Shown: positions 43,632-51,897 of the stretch, piece by piece
How the letters are laid out: every line of letters starts with the position of its first letter
Position numbering within the stretch: the stretch's first letter is position 1
NCBI RefSeq assembly: GCF_001542405.1
Contig: NZ_LNCD01000105.1
Coordinates: 36,966 to 100,965, forward strand
Source: Rhizobium altiplani
Lineage (GTDB): Bacteria > Pseudomonadota > Alphaproteobacteria > Rhizobiales > Rhizobiaceae
Length of the DNA: 64,000 bases
Direction: 5' to 3'
Notes under the pieces: generated by a model
What the model was told of the DNA's origin: nothing
Database searches by the model: none
What the model saw: the letters and a program-made list of their open reading frames with translations, nothing else
Made by a program: the position numbers and the translations under genes

Positions 43632-44775
43632 ATCCAGATTTGCTGACTACCCGCACGTCCTCCAGCTAAAGAACGGCAAGCTGGTCTTTCGCCATCCGCT
43701 GATCGGTCAGAAGACTCTCCCGGCGGACATTGGCTCGGAGGAATTCGCCGACGCCTATGAAAAGCTTAGGCTGCTGGTCGATGCGCCCGCCGCCGAGGCC
43801 AAGCCAGCCATCAAGAAGCCGACCTTTGCCGACGCCTACGTCGCGTGGAAGAAGAGCGATGAATGGAAAGCCTATGAGAGCAAGACCATCAAGGGGCATG
43901 TTCGGCATGCCAAAGCTTTTCTGGAAGCGCCTATGACGAAGACATCGAAGGCGACGTTCGCCGAGGCTCCAGTTGACACGCCGGAGGCCGAAATGCTGCC
44001 TTGCCTGCGCAAAACCGTAGCAAGCCATGCGGCGCATAAAGCTAAGCGGGTCGCGGTCACGATCAGGAAATTGTACGCCGCCGCCATCAAGGAGGAGTGG
44101 TGCTTGAGAAATTTGGGCTGCGACGTCGAACAAGTGGAATTGCCTCCGTCCTCGCCGGAAAAGGTTTGGCCCGACGATATTTGCGAAAGGTTTGAACGCC
44201 GCCACCAGCTGGGAAGTAGCGCGAGAACGGCCTATGCCTTGGCCCGCTACGGCGTCGGTCGGCGTGGCGATGTCGCGAAGATCGAAAGGGACAATTTGCG
44301 GACCAAGCGCTACATCGATGAGAACGACCAGATACAGGTCGCCACCGTTATCGAATTCATGACGCAAAAAAACCAGCACAATGGCGGCAGCGTCAAGGTT
44401 ACGGTCGTCGTCAGGCCAGAGCTTGAGATGGTCTTGAACGCGCTGGACCGGTCGAAGGGCGGAACGATGCTAAAGACGCAGGCGGGCAAGCCATTCTCGC
44501 AGAAGAGCCTTTCTAACCAGATGGCGGTCTGGACGCGGCAGGCCGGGCTGGAGCCGGGCTATACCTTGCACGGCCTCCGGCGGACATTCGGAAGCGAGAT
44601 TGCCGAGGGCGGTGCCGACCTTTTCACTGTTCAAAAAGCGATGGGCCACCGGTCGCCGACGACGACGGCAATCTACATGGATCAGCTGAATGAGGAGCCG
44701 ATGGCGTTCCGCGCCGCCGCCGCCGCGAAGAAGCGGTCAGCCGAGGTAAAGCGCCTTCGCGCAGCCGAAAAGTGA
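43621..44775 (+). CDS. Tyrosine integrase of element 2
   Basis: The 384-aa integrase has the N-terminal arm- and core-binding domains (about 1-175) and a catalytic domain with R214/R215 (GVGRRGD), K250 (MTQKN), H317 and R320 (LHGLRR), H343 (MGHRSP) and Y352 (IYMDQ). The complete RKHRHY set suggests it is functional. It ends 67 bp from the tRNA-Glu(TTC) 3' end, the usual place for an integrase that targets that tRNA. Confidence 0.92.
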   Translation: MARKSRFADYPHVLQLKNGKLVFRHPLIGQKTLPADIGSEEFADAYEKLRLLVDAPAAEAKPAIKKPTFADAYVAWKKSDEWKAYESKTIKGHVRHAKAFLEAPMTKTSKATFAEAPVDTPEAEMLPCLRKTVASHAAHKAKRVAVTIRKLYAAAIKEEWCLRNLGCDVEQVELPPSSPEKVWPDDICERFERRHQLGSSARTAYALARYGVGRRGDVAKIERDNLRTKRYIDENDQIQVATVIEFMTQKNQHNGGSVKVTVVVRPELEMVLNALDRSKGGTMLKTQAGKPFSQKSLSNQMAVWTRQAGLEPGYTLHGLRRTFGSEIAEGGADLFTVQKAMGHRSPTTTAIYMDQLNEEPMAFRAAAAAKKRSAEVKRLRAAEK

Positions 44776-44777
44776 CG

Positions 44778-44797
44778 GTCACTTATCAATAAGTGAC
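44778..44797. repeat. Inverted arm-type sites near right att
   Basis: GTCACTTAT-CA-ATAAGTGAC, perfect 9-bp arms, immediately after the integrase stop. The same GTCACTTAT word occurs at the left end (33061), consistent with integrase arm binding. Confidence 0.6.
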
Positions 44798-44841
44798 TCG
44801 ATGGTGACCCGGCAATGTAAGTTATTGATATTAAACAACGA

Positions 44842-44860
44842 TGGCACGCCCTAGGGGAGT
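44842..44860. repeat. att copy 3 (inside tRNA-Glu)
   Basis: TGGCACGCCCTAGGGGAGT forms the CCA, acceptor 3' strand and part of the T-arm of the intact tRNA; the other copies (32222, 33005) are displaced ends left by integration. Confidence 0.85.
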
Positions 44861-44916
44861 CGAACCCCTCTTCCCAGAATGAAAATCTGGTGTCCTAACC
44901 GATAGACGAAGGGCGC
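44842..44916 (-). tRNA. tRNA-Glu (anticodon TTC)
   Basis: The 75-nt cloverleaf on the minus strand has acceptor GCGCCCT/AGGGCGT, anticodon loop TTTTCAT (TTC), T-arm GAGGGGTTCGACTCCCCT and encoded GCCA. It is the integration site of the island. Confidence 0.96.
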
Positions 44917-45113
44917 TTCCTTCGTGGTGGCGCCCTTATAGTCAGGCACTTTGAATCCCGCAAGCGGCAAATTGGATTTTTTTCAAAATAATGACAGGAT
45001 TCTTTTGCAGCAGCGAAATGGCGTTTATTGCAGCCGAATCAAAACGCTATGGATCGATGTTCCCAATTCTTCACAAGAGCTTACGTAACGCTAATGGCAG
45101 CGAAGCGTGAGCG

Positions 45114-46178
45114 TCACAGAGCGCGAGCAAGGGGCGATGCAGCCGTCCCACCACCGCAGCCCCAGTTCCAGTCGCGGCTTTTTCCGGTATCGAGATGGAC
45201 GGAGTTCGTGTGGCAGTAGGTACCGACACCGCCGCGATCAGGCAGCGAGCGGATATAGCTTGCGATATCCCATTTCGACACGCCGTCGATCTGAATATCG
45301 GCCGCGTCGCATGTCTTGTGCATGGATTCTTCGGCGCCGCCGACCATGCGGTTATGGTCCGGGTCGCGATATCCCGACGTGACGACGAGCGGCTTGCCGA
45401 AGTGCGTTTCGACCGCCCTGATCACATTCAACAAGTTCGGCTTGAAGCAGCCGACCTCTACCTTGTCGTTTTGGAGATGCAGGCCGTTGGGCGCAATTCG
45501 CGTCATGCCGGGCAGTGAGGCTTTTTGCAGTAGCCCGGAGAGACTGCCGAGCAGGTTTTGCCTCGGCGCGCTATAGAGCGCATTCATCGTCTGGCCTGCC
45601 AGTGCTCCGGTCGAGAGCGAGGCACTCTGAACCGGCTCGCCGCGTATGGCCGTGTTCTGTGAGGACTGCTGCGGCAACAGGGGTTGAGTCTGCTGCGTTT
45701 GCTGGGGCTGATCGACAGGAAGCTGGCTGCTGTAGACGCTCGAGCGCATGGGGCTGACACCGGCCGGCGTGTAGGCGTTGCCCGTGACGGGCTGCACCTG
45801 GGTCGATGTCGGGTTGTTCTGCGGCAGCGTGTGTGCCGAGAAGATGCTCATCGCCTGCGCGTTGATCCCCGTTGATTGCATTGCGAGACCGCCGATATTG
45901 GCGGGAGCCGAAGCGGTCGATCCTACTGCCATCGACTGCGCCGCTGGAACCTGTGCCGGCTGCTGACCCGATACATTCGCCACCATAGGGTCGCGATAGC
46001 CGGGTTGGGCGGTGGGCGAGGCGGTGGCCTGTTGAACGGCTGCAGTCGATTCGACTGGGGAAACGACAGCGGCAGCGTCGGCGGCCTTCTTGTTTGACAC
46101 GCAGCCGCTGAGCACCAGCGCTGACGTGGCGATGAGAAGGGCAGGTCCGAAAGGTATCCGCTTTTCAACAGCGAGCAC
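45114..46178 (-). CDS. Lipoprotein with M15-like D-Ala-D-Ala carboxypeptidase fold
   Basis: GTG 46178 is chosen because it begins a lipoprotein signal peptide with lipobox LSGC and has GGAG upstream; longer in-frame extensions give an unlikely arginine-rich leader. The 354-aa product has a long Gln/Ser/Thr/Pro-rich low-complexity linker (about 25-230) and a C-terminal Peptidase_M15_3 domain (about 240-345): VTSGYRDPDHNRMVGG, MHKTCDAADIQI and GVGTYCHTNSVHLDTG carry the zinc residues. It likely acts on peptidoglycan. Confidence 0.82.
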   Translation of the reverse strand: MLAVEKRIPFGPALLIATSALVLSGCVSNKKAADAAAVVSPVESTAAVQQATASPTAQPGYRDPMVANVSGQQPAQVPAAQSMAVGSTASAPANIGGLAMQSTGINAQAMSIFSAHTLPQNNPTSTQVQPVTGNAYTPAGVSPMRSSVYSSQLPVDQPQQTQQTQPLLPQQSSQNTAIRGEPVQSASLSTGALAGQTMNALYSAPRQNLLGSLSGLLQKASLPGMTRIAPNGLHLQNDKVEVGCFKPNLLNVIRAVETHFGKPLVVTSGYRDPDHNRMVGGAEESMHKTCDAADIQIDGVSKWDIASYIRSLPDRGGVGTYCHTNSVHLDTGKSRDWNWGCGGGTAASPLARAL

Positions 46179-46333
46179 GCGAGCATTCTCCAGAGGACGG
46201 CGAGTGCTGCGCCAAAACGCATCGTTCGCCTCGAGTCGGCTGGACAGTGCCCGCGCCACTGGCCTGCGGCAAGCGCGATGCGGACACGCAGGTCCGAAAT
46301 CGCCAAAGCCGCAAGCCTCGCAAAAGCCTCGAC

Positions 46334-46774
46334 TTACCAGGCGCCGGTATTGCCCATCGAAGCCCAAGGCTCGGCTGTCGGGAGGCTGCCGCCCTTCTGC
46401 AGAATCTCGATCGAGATCCCGTCCGGGGAGCGCACGAAGGCCATGTGACCGTCGCGCGGCGGACGATTGATGGTGATGCCGTTGTCCATCAGCTTCTGGC
46501 AGGTGGCATAGATATCGTCGACCTCATAGGCGAGGTGACCGAAATTGCGGCCGCCCGTGTAGTCCTCGGTATCCCAATTGTAGGTCAGTTCCAGGCAGGG
46601 CGCGCCCTTGGCACTGGCCTCGGTTTTGTCGCCGGGCGCTGCAAGGAAAACGAGCGTGAAGCGGCCCTTCTCGTTCTCCGTGCGCCTAATTTCCTCGAGT
46701 CCGAAGAGCTTGGTGTAAAAATGCAGGGAGGCGTCCAGATCTTTCACGCGAACCATGGTGTGGAGATAACGCAT
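46334..46774 (-). CDS. gloA: Glyoxalase I (lactoylglutathione lyase)
   Basis: The 146-aa VOC-fold protein starts MRYLHTMVRVKDLDASL with metal ligands His/Glu in HTMVRV, LELTYN, FGHLAYEV and ISIEILQKG. It converts the methylglyoxal-glutathione hemithioacetal to S-lactoylglutathione. Length is near E. coli GloA (135 aa). Monocistronic. Confidence 0.93.
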   Translation of the reverse strand: MRYLHTMVRVKDLDASLHFYTKLFGLEEIRRTENEKGRFTLVFLAAPGDKTEASAKGAPCLELTYNWDTEDYTGGRNFGHLAYEVDDIYATCQKLMDNGITINRPPRDGHMAFVRSPDGISIEILQKGGSLPTAEPWASMGNTGAW

Positions 46775-46979
46775 TCTATTTCCTCTCTAATGCGGGGTCT
46801 TGGATTCTGTCGGAATCTTATGTGGCGGAACACCAGCTTCGGGCAAGATAGCGGGGTATGATTGGGAACTGCGAATAATCGAAAAGTAGGACTTGCGCTA
46901 ATCCGTTACCAACATGTTAATCTTGATGTGAAGAATCAGTTAACCGTAACAGTGTGACGCGTATTGAGGGACTGGCGAT

Positions 46980-47558
46980 ATGGCTGACAGAATTTCGTCA
47001 AAGGAATTCAGCGACCTCGATCAACTCGCGGGGGAAGCGGTCGATCTCATTGAAATCACTGGCGTCGTCAAGTGGTTTGACGTGGCCAAGGGCTTCGGTT
47101 TCATCGTTCCCGACAACGGTATGCAGGATGTTCTTCTTCATGTGACCTGCCTGCGTCGCGACGGCTACCAGACAATTCTCGAGGGTACGCGGATCGTTGC
47201 GCTCATCCAACGGCGCGAACGCGGTTACCAGGCGTTCAAAATCCTTTCCATGGACCAGTCGACGGCTGTACACCCTTCGATGCTGCCGCCGGTCCGCACG
47301 CATGTGCAGGTGACGGCGACGAGCGGGCTCGAGCGTGCGCTGGTGAAGTGGTTCAATCGCACGAAGGGCTTCGGCTTCCTGACGCGGGGCGAGGGGACGG
47401 AGGATATTTTCGTCCACATGGAAACGCTGCGTCGGTTCGGTCTCACGGAATTGCGTCCGGGGCAGGTGGTGCTCGTCCGTTACGGCGATGGCGACAAGGG
47501 GCTGATGGCCGCTGAGATCCATCCCGATGTGCCGAGCCCGGTGAGCCGCGCGCACTGA
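46980..47558 (+). CDS. Double cold-shock domain protein
   Basis: The 192-aa protein has two cold-shock domains: about 25-95 (VVKWFDVAKGFGFIVPDNG) and about 118-188 (LVKWFNRTKGFGFLTRGEG), each with the RNP1-like KGFGF. Twin-CSD proteins of this type are typical of rhizobia. It likely binds single-stranded RNA or DNA. Stop and start with the DUF192 gene overlap (TGATG), so they are coupled. Confidence 0.93.
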   Translation: MADRISSKEFSDLDQLAGEAVDLIEITGVVKWFDVAKGFGFIVPDNGMQDVLLHVTCLRRDGYQTILEGTRIVALIQRRERGYQAFKILSMDQSTAVHPSMLPPVRTHVQVTATSGLERALVKWFNRTKGFGFLTRGEGTEDIFVHMETLRRFGLTELRPGQVVLVRYGDGDKGLMAAEIHPDVPSPVSRAH

Positions 47559-48040
47559 TGCGTATGTCTGCAGCTCACTGGATCAGAAGCGCCATCGCGG
47601 CGCTTTTTTTCATTCTCGCCGTGCCGGCCCTTTCCCAACAGCCGATAACCTTCGACAAGGAACCGCTGATTATCCAGACGGCGTCCGGCAAGCGGCTGAA
47701 TTTCATCGTTGAGATAGCCGACACCAACGAGCAACGCCAGCGCGGGCTGATGTATCGTAAGGACATGGCGGAAGACGCCGGCATGATCTTCGATTTCGGC
47801 GTTTCGCGGCGGGTGCAGATGTGGATGGAGAACACCATCCTGCCGCTCGACATGCTGTTCGTCGACTCGACGGGCACGATCCGCAACATCAAGCAGAACG
47901 CGGTGCCGTACTCCGAGGACATCATCGATTCGATGACGGAGGTGAAGTACGTGATCGAACTCAATGCCGGTGTAACGGCCAAGCTCGGCATCAAGCCTGG
48001 CGACAAGGTGATGAGCGCCACGACGACCAAGAAAAAGTAG
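47558..48040 (+). CDS. DUF192 family exported protein
   Basis: The 160-aa protein has a signal peptide (about 1-26) and a DUF192 domain recognised from VEIADTNEQRQRGLMYRKDM, GMIFDFG and MWMENTILPLDMLFVDS. Periplasmic or outer-membrane associated; function unknown. It overlaps the cold-shock gene by one base. Confidence 0.9.
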   Translation: MRMSAAHWIRSAIAALFFILAVPALSQQPITFDKEPLIIQTASGKRLNFIVEIADTNEQRQRGLMYRKDMAEDAGMIFDFGVSRRVQMWMENTILPLDMLFVDSTGTIRNIKQNAVPYSEDIIDSMTEVKYVIELNAGVTAKLGIKPGDKVMSATTTKKK

Positions 48041-48155
48041 GCGTTCGCGCCACGCGGTGACACGGGGCTGCTTGAGGCAGCGCCGAATTTCTCCCGAAAA
48101 GCGGGAATGCAGCGGGTATCTTGTTCCTCGACAGGCCCGGCGTGAGAAGGGCGGT

Positions 48156-48431
48156 TTAGCGACGTGCGCCGAACACCTCGCGCATGACGTCGCCCTCCAA
48201 CTCCACACAAAGTTCTTCATATTCATCGACCAGGGTGAGCTCGGCGCTGGCCTCCTTGCGGAACCGTTCGAGTGCGAGGCATGCCTCCTCATAGGCACCC
48301 AGCATTTCATCAAGCAACGGTCGCCCATTGGCGGCTAACCGCACAGCCTCGCGCTGGGATGCCGGTAACCTTAACAACATGCGCGCCAGACCGCATCTTG
48401 CAGCCTCGCCTAGACGATTGAATGACTTGCC
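48156..48431 (-). CDS. Hypothetical helical protein (91 aa)
   Basis: ATG 48431 (MGKSFNRLGEAARCG) or the GTG three codons earlier (48440), which has GGAGGGG closer by. The product is helical and acidic toward the end (LTLVDEYEELCVELEGDVM). No family recognised. Composition matches backbone genes. Confidence 0.55.
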   Translation of the reverse strand, partial: GKSFNRLGEAARCGLARMLLRLPASQREAVRLAANGRPLLDEMLGAYEEACLALERFRKEASAELTLVDEYEELCVELEGDVMREVFGARR

Positions 48432-48521
48432 CATTCGCGCCACCGTCCCCTCCTGGTGCACAAACGACAGCAGTGATTGCGTATTGGTCGCTGGGATATC
48501 ACGGTTCTCCAGATGAGCGGT

Positions 48522-48540
48522 GTAGAATACGGTAGAATAC
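48522..48540. repeat. Tandem GTAGAATAC repeat
   Basis: GTAGAATAC at 48522-48530 and 48532-48540, 10-bp period, in the spacer between divergent genes. Could be a regulator half-site pair. Confidence 0.3.
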
Positions 48541-48736
48541 CTCGGTACCAACGGCGACATATGTGATGTTGGCTGCGATTGAGCCCACCCAGAGCCAACG
48601 CATGTGGTCCTCACTCACCAAGGGCAAGTGTTGCCCGAACGATTGTGAACCCGGTATTGCCACAACGTATAGGTCATGTTTATCTGCTAGCAACATACGC
48701 ATTGGGTTGTGCTTAGTCAGCATCGAGGGGAATTCG

Positions 48737-50512
48737 ATGGCAAGTGCAAGGTCAGGCGACGTGGCCCCTGTAGCGCCATCTGCCGAGGAAGTGCAAGACC
48801 AGCTGGAGCGCATCCTCGGAAGCGAGAGTGTTCACCTCCCTGAGCGAGCCCGGCGGTTCCTGGTGTATGTCGTGACGGAGACGCTCGCCGGTCGATCCCA
48901 CTACCTCAAGGCCTACACGATCGCGGAGGTCGTTTTCGGAAGGCAGAATTTCGATGCTCAGGGCGATCCCGCGGTGCGGATCGAGGCTGGGCGCATCCGG
49001 CGGGAGCTGGAGCGCTATTATTTGATGGCTGGTGGCAGCGAGCCGGTTGTCATCACGATTCCCAAGGGCCGATATGTTCCCATATTCCAAGCTTCGTCGC
49101 ATTGCCGTGGCGACACAGCGGACGAGGCGATGGCACCGCCTTCTCCCGTCTCTGTCGAGCCTTCATCAAGTGAGGTTGCGGCAGCACCGGCGGCTTCCAG
49201 ATCCGCTGGAAAACGCTGGCTGATAGCTGGCGCGGCAATGGCGGCCGCGATTGCTGCAGGGGCCATTTTCCTTGGCTTAGAGCCGGCCTCCAAGGAGGTC
49301 GCTTCCATCAACAGCCGACCGACGATAGCCGTGGATCGCTTCGAGGATATTGCGGGTGGCAGCAGATTTTCGGGAATTTCGGGCGGCGTGACCGATGAAA
49401 TCATGTCGAAGCTCGTGAAGTTCAAGGACATTCTGGTCGTCGATGCGTCCGGTAATGATCAGGACGCTGTGAGCGGCCTCCAGAATGCTCGATACGCCCT
49501 CCAGGGAAGTGTTCGACAAGATGGCGATCGTGTTCGATCCACGGCGCGCCTGGTGCGTCGTTCCGACGGCGCCGTCATCTGGGCCAACCACTACGATTCC
49601 GATCTTCGAATACAGAGCGTGTTTGAAGTCGAGACCGCTCTCGCAGAGGAGATCGCGACCGCCGTCGCCCAACCCTTTGGCGTGGTATTTCAGACCGACA
49701 TAGCCCCGGATGGGGCGGGTGGATGGGACGCATATGATTGCAGCCTGTCCTATTACAACTATCGCAGAAGCATGACGGCGGAAGCGCTTCAGACAGCACA
49801 GGAATGTCTCAGGTCCGTGACCGAGAAGTTTCCGAGCGACGCCACGTCTCTTGCTTTCTTGTCGCTGACTTACCTCGATCAGGTACGCTTCCCCTACAAG
49901 CTTGGAACCAAACCGTCGCCAAAGATATTGGAGACGGCATCGGAGCTGGCGAAAAAGTCGGCTGTAATTGATCCGCAGAACCCGCGCGTCCTGCAGGCGC
50001 TGATGCTGACCAGCTTCTTTCGCAATGACGTTGACGCCGCCCTCGAGGCGGGTGCCGCGGCCTATCAGTTGAATCCCAACGACACCGAGGTGGCCGGCGA
50101 ATACGGCTTACGTCTCTCCATGGCGGGCAAGTGGGATACGGGCTGCGATCTCGTTTCCAAGGCAGTCAGCAGGAACGCAGGTCCGCAAGGTTACTACGAG
50201 GTCGGGATGGCGTTGTGCGCCTTCATGAGAGGCGACCTTCAGGCAGCAGAACTGTGGTCGCGAATGTCTGATCTAAACTACAATCCGATGCACCGCATGG
50301 TTCTGGCATCCATCCTTGGCGCGTCCGGAAAGATCGAGCAGGCGAAAAGGGAACTCGATTGGCTTGACACGAAGGCCCCTGCGCTGATGCCGGTGGTAAA
50401 GCGCGAGATTTCGATGCGCTTGGCGCGGCCGCAAGACCAAGAGCGCGTCCTCGCCGGGCTGCGCGCTGCCGGTGCCGCGGTCGATCAGGTTCAGCCGGCA
50501 GTGACCAACTAG
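48737..50512 (+). CDS. Membrane-tethered wHTH-like/TPR regulator
   Basis: ATG 48737 follows GAGGGG and gives 591 aa. A cytoplasmic N-terminal domain (about 12-115) with RARRFLVYVVTETLAGRSHYLKAYTIAEVVFGR resembles a winged helix found in CadC-like proteins. A single membrane segment lies at 161-180. The periplasmic part has a FlgO/TolB-like domain (about 190-330) and TPR-like helices (about 340-580). Such proteins are often labelled adenylate cyclase, yet no cyclase domain is present. Confidence 0.72.
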   Translation: MASARSGDVAPVAPSAEEVQDQLERILGSESVHLPERARRFLVYVVTETLAGRSHYLKAYTIAEVVFGRQNFDAQGDPAVRIEAGRIRRELERYYLMAGGSEPVVITIPKGRYVPIFQASSHCRGDTADEAMAPPSPVSVEPSSSEVAAAPAASRSAGKRWLIAGAAMAAAIAAGAIFLGLEPASKEVASINSRPTIAVDRFEDIAGGSRFSGISGGVTDEIMSKLVKFKDILVVDASGNDQDAVSGLQNARYALQGSVRQDGDRVRSTARLVRRSDGAVIWANHYDSDLRIQSVFEVETALAEEIATAVAQPFGVVFQTDIAPDGAGGWDAYDCSLSYYNYRRSMTAEALQTAQECLRSVTEKFPSDATSLAFLSLTYLDQVRFPYKLGTKPSPKILETASELAKKSAVIDPQNPRVLQALMLTSFFRNDVDAALEAGAAAYQLNPNDTEVAGEYGLRLSMAGKWDTGCDLVSKAVSRNAGPQGYYEVGMALCAFMRGDLQAAELWSRMSDLNYNPMHRMVLASILGASGKIEQAKRELDWLDTKAPALMPVVKREISMRLARPQDQERVLAGLRAAGAAVDQVQPAVTN

Positions 50513-50669
50513 CCGTTGCCGTCATCCTCTCGCTGGCGTGGCAATTTCGTACCACGGCGGCGTCCGTCCCGACAGATACTACGCGATGCTACAGGCCTCG
50601 CCGCACGCCACCTGCTAGCCTCCAGGCTTGAGATGGCCCATCCCCCTGGGCAATAGCTGGAATGCAGGC

Positions 50670-51884
50670 ATGGTGAAACGCAGTATCCCTCTTCTTCTCT
50701 TTTTTCTGACGAGTTTCGGACATCCGGACGGTGTCATGACGCCGGTTCCGCTGTCGGCTTCCGCTCCACCAACGTCCAAGGTTGCGATGCTGGTTGCGAC
50801 CACACGCGAGCCGTCTGGGGACCCGGCGACGCTATTCAATGGGGAGCGCAGTTCCAAGCCGCACCTGACGCAAATCACAGTCTCGATTCCGCCGAAGCGC
50901 GAGCCGGGCACGGTACAGTGGCCGAAGCGTCTCCCACCTGACCCGGCAACCGATTTCGCTGTGACGAATGCTCAGCAGATAGACACCATCGCGCAAGGGC
51001 GCGAATGGTTCGCGCAGCATGTGAACGCCGGACATGCGCTAGTGTTCATTCACAGCTTCAACAACGCCTACGAGGATTCCGTCTTCCGGCTGGCGCAGAT
51101 CGTGCACGATAGCAAGATGGAGGCGACGCCCGTCCTGTTCACATGGCCGTCGCGAGCCGAAATCACCGCCTACCAGTATGACAAGGAAAGCACGAATTAT
51201 TCGCGCACGGGACTGGAGCAGGCCCTTCGCACGCTCGCTGCCGATCCCAATGTCAAGGATATCACCATCATGGCACATTCGATGGGGACCTGGCTGGCGA
51301 TGGAATCGCTGCGGCAGATGGGGATACGCGACGGCCGTGTGGATCCGAAAATTCACAATGTGATCCTCGCTTCCCCCGATATCGATATCCAAGTCTTTGC
51401 CAAGCAGTTCACCGAAATGGGCGAGCCATGTCCGAAGTTCACGACCTTCGTGTCCAAGGATGATAAGGCTCTCGCGGTTTCGAGCTTTATTTCGGGGCGG
51501 GTCTCCCGTCTCGGTGCCATCAATCCTGCAGAAGAGCCCTATCGGTCGAAGCTCGAAAAAGCGGGCATCGCCGCGATCGATTTGACGAAAGTAAAGACCG
51601 AGGACGGGCTCAATCACGGCAAGTTTGCCGAAAGTCCGGAAATCGTCCAACTTATCGGCCAGCGACTCATGACGGGCGAGACACTTACGGATTCGAATGT
51701 CGCGCTCGGCCAAGGCATTACAGCCGTGGTCGGCGGCACGGTGACGAACATCGGTACGGTTGCGGCTACAGCCGTCGCGGTTCCGGCGACAATCATCGAG
51801 CAGCCGCTTGCTGAGAGAAGAAAGCCACGGCCGGCCGACGATACGCTTGGCGGCGACCTGAAGCAGCAGACGCGGACGCAATAG
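50670..51884 (+). CDS. Alpha/beta hydrolase, DUF900 family
   Basis: ATG 50670 gives a signal peptide (MVKRSIPLLLFFLTSFG) and 404 aa. The DUF900 hydrolase core has LVFIHSFNNAYEDS, the nucleophile elbow MAHSMGTW (Ser near residue 207), and DGLNHGKF with a candidate catalytic His. Exported; substrate unknown. It ends 13 bp before the MscS gene and is likely in its operon. Confidence 0.83.
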   Translation: MVKRSIPLLLFFLTSFGHPDGVMTPVPLSASAPPTSKVAMLVATTREPSGDPATLFNGERSSKPHLTQITVSIPPKREPGTVQWPKRLPPDPATDFAVTNAQQIDTIAQGREWFAQHVNAGHALVFIHSFNNAYEDSVFRLAQIVHDSKMEATPVLFTWPSRAEITAYQYDKESTNYSRTGLEQALRTLAADPNVKDITIMAHSMGTWLAMESLRQMGIRDGRVDPKIHNVILASPDIDIQVFAKQFTEMGEPCPKFTTFVSKDDKALAVSSFISGRVSRLGAINPAEEPYRSKLEKAGIAAIDLTKVKTEDGLNHGKFAESPEIVQLIGQRLMTGETLTDSNVALGQGITAVVGGTVTNIGTVAATAVAVPATIIEQPLAERRKPRPADDTLGGDLKQQTRTQ

Positions 51885-51897
51885 GGGGAAAACCAGC

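Larger units (their letters stand above)
33005..44860. mobile_element. Phage-satellite-like integrative element with lone capsid gene
   Basis: An 11.8-kb element between att copies at 33005 and 44842. Core genes: tyrosine integrase, HTH and AlpA-type regulators, then a leftward operon (77 aa, 140 aa, D5-type helicase, three small proteins, HK97-type major capsid protein). Rightward cargo (exported protein and KAP NTPase, 35949-39643) splits the operon; a second cargo pair sits at the left end. I find no portal, terminase, protease or tail gene. Size, integrase, replication helicase and capsid gene fit a satellite that depends on a helper phage; a decayed prophage is the alternative. Confidence 0.75.

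Noticed and set aside
34304..44775. Complete prophage
   Set aside because: No portal, terminase, protease, tail or lysis gene could be found; the size also fits a satellite better.
46179..46367. 63-residue extension of the M15-like lipoprotein
   Set aside because: It would bury the lipoprotein signal peptide inside the protein and overlap the glyoxalase gene.
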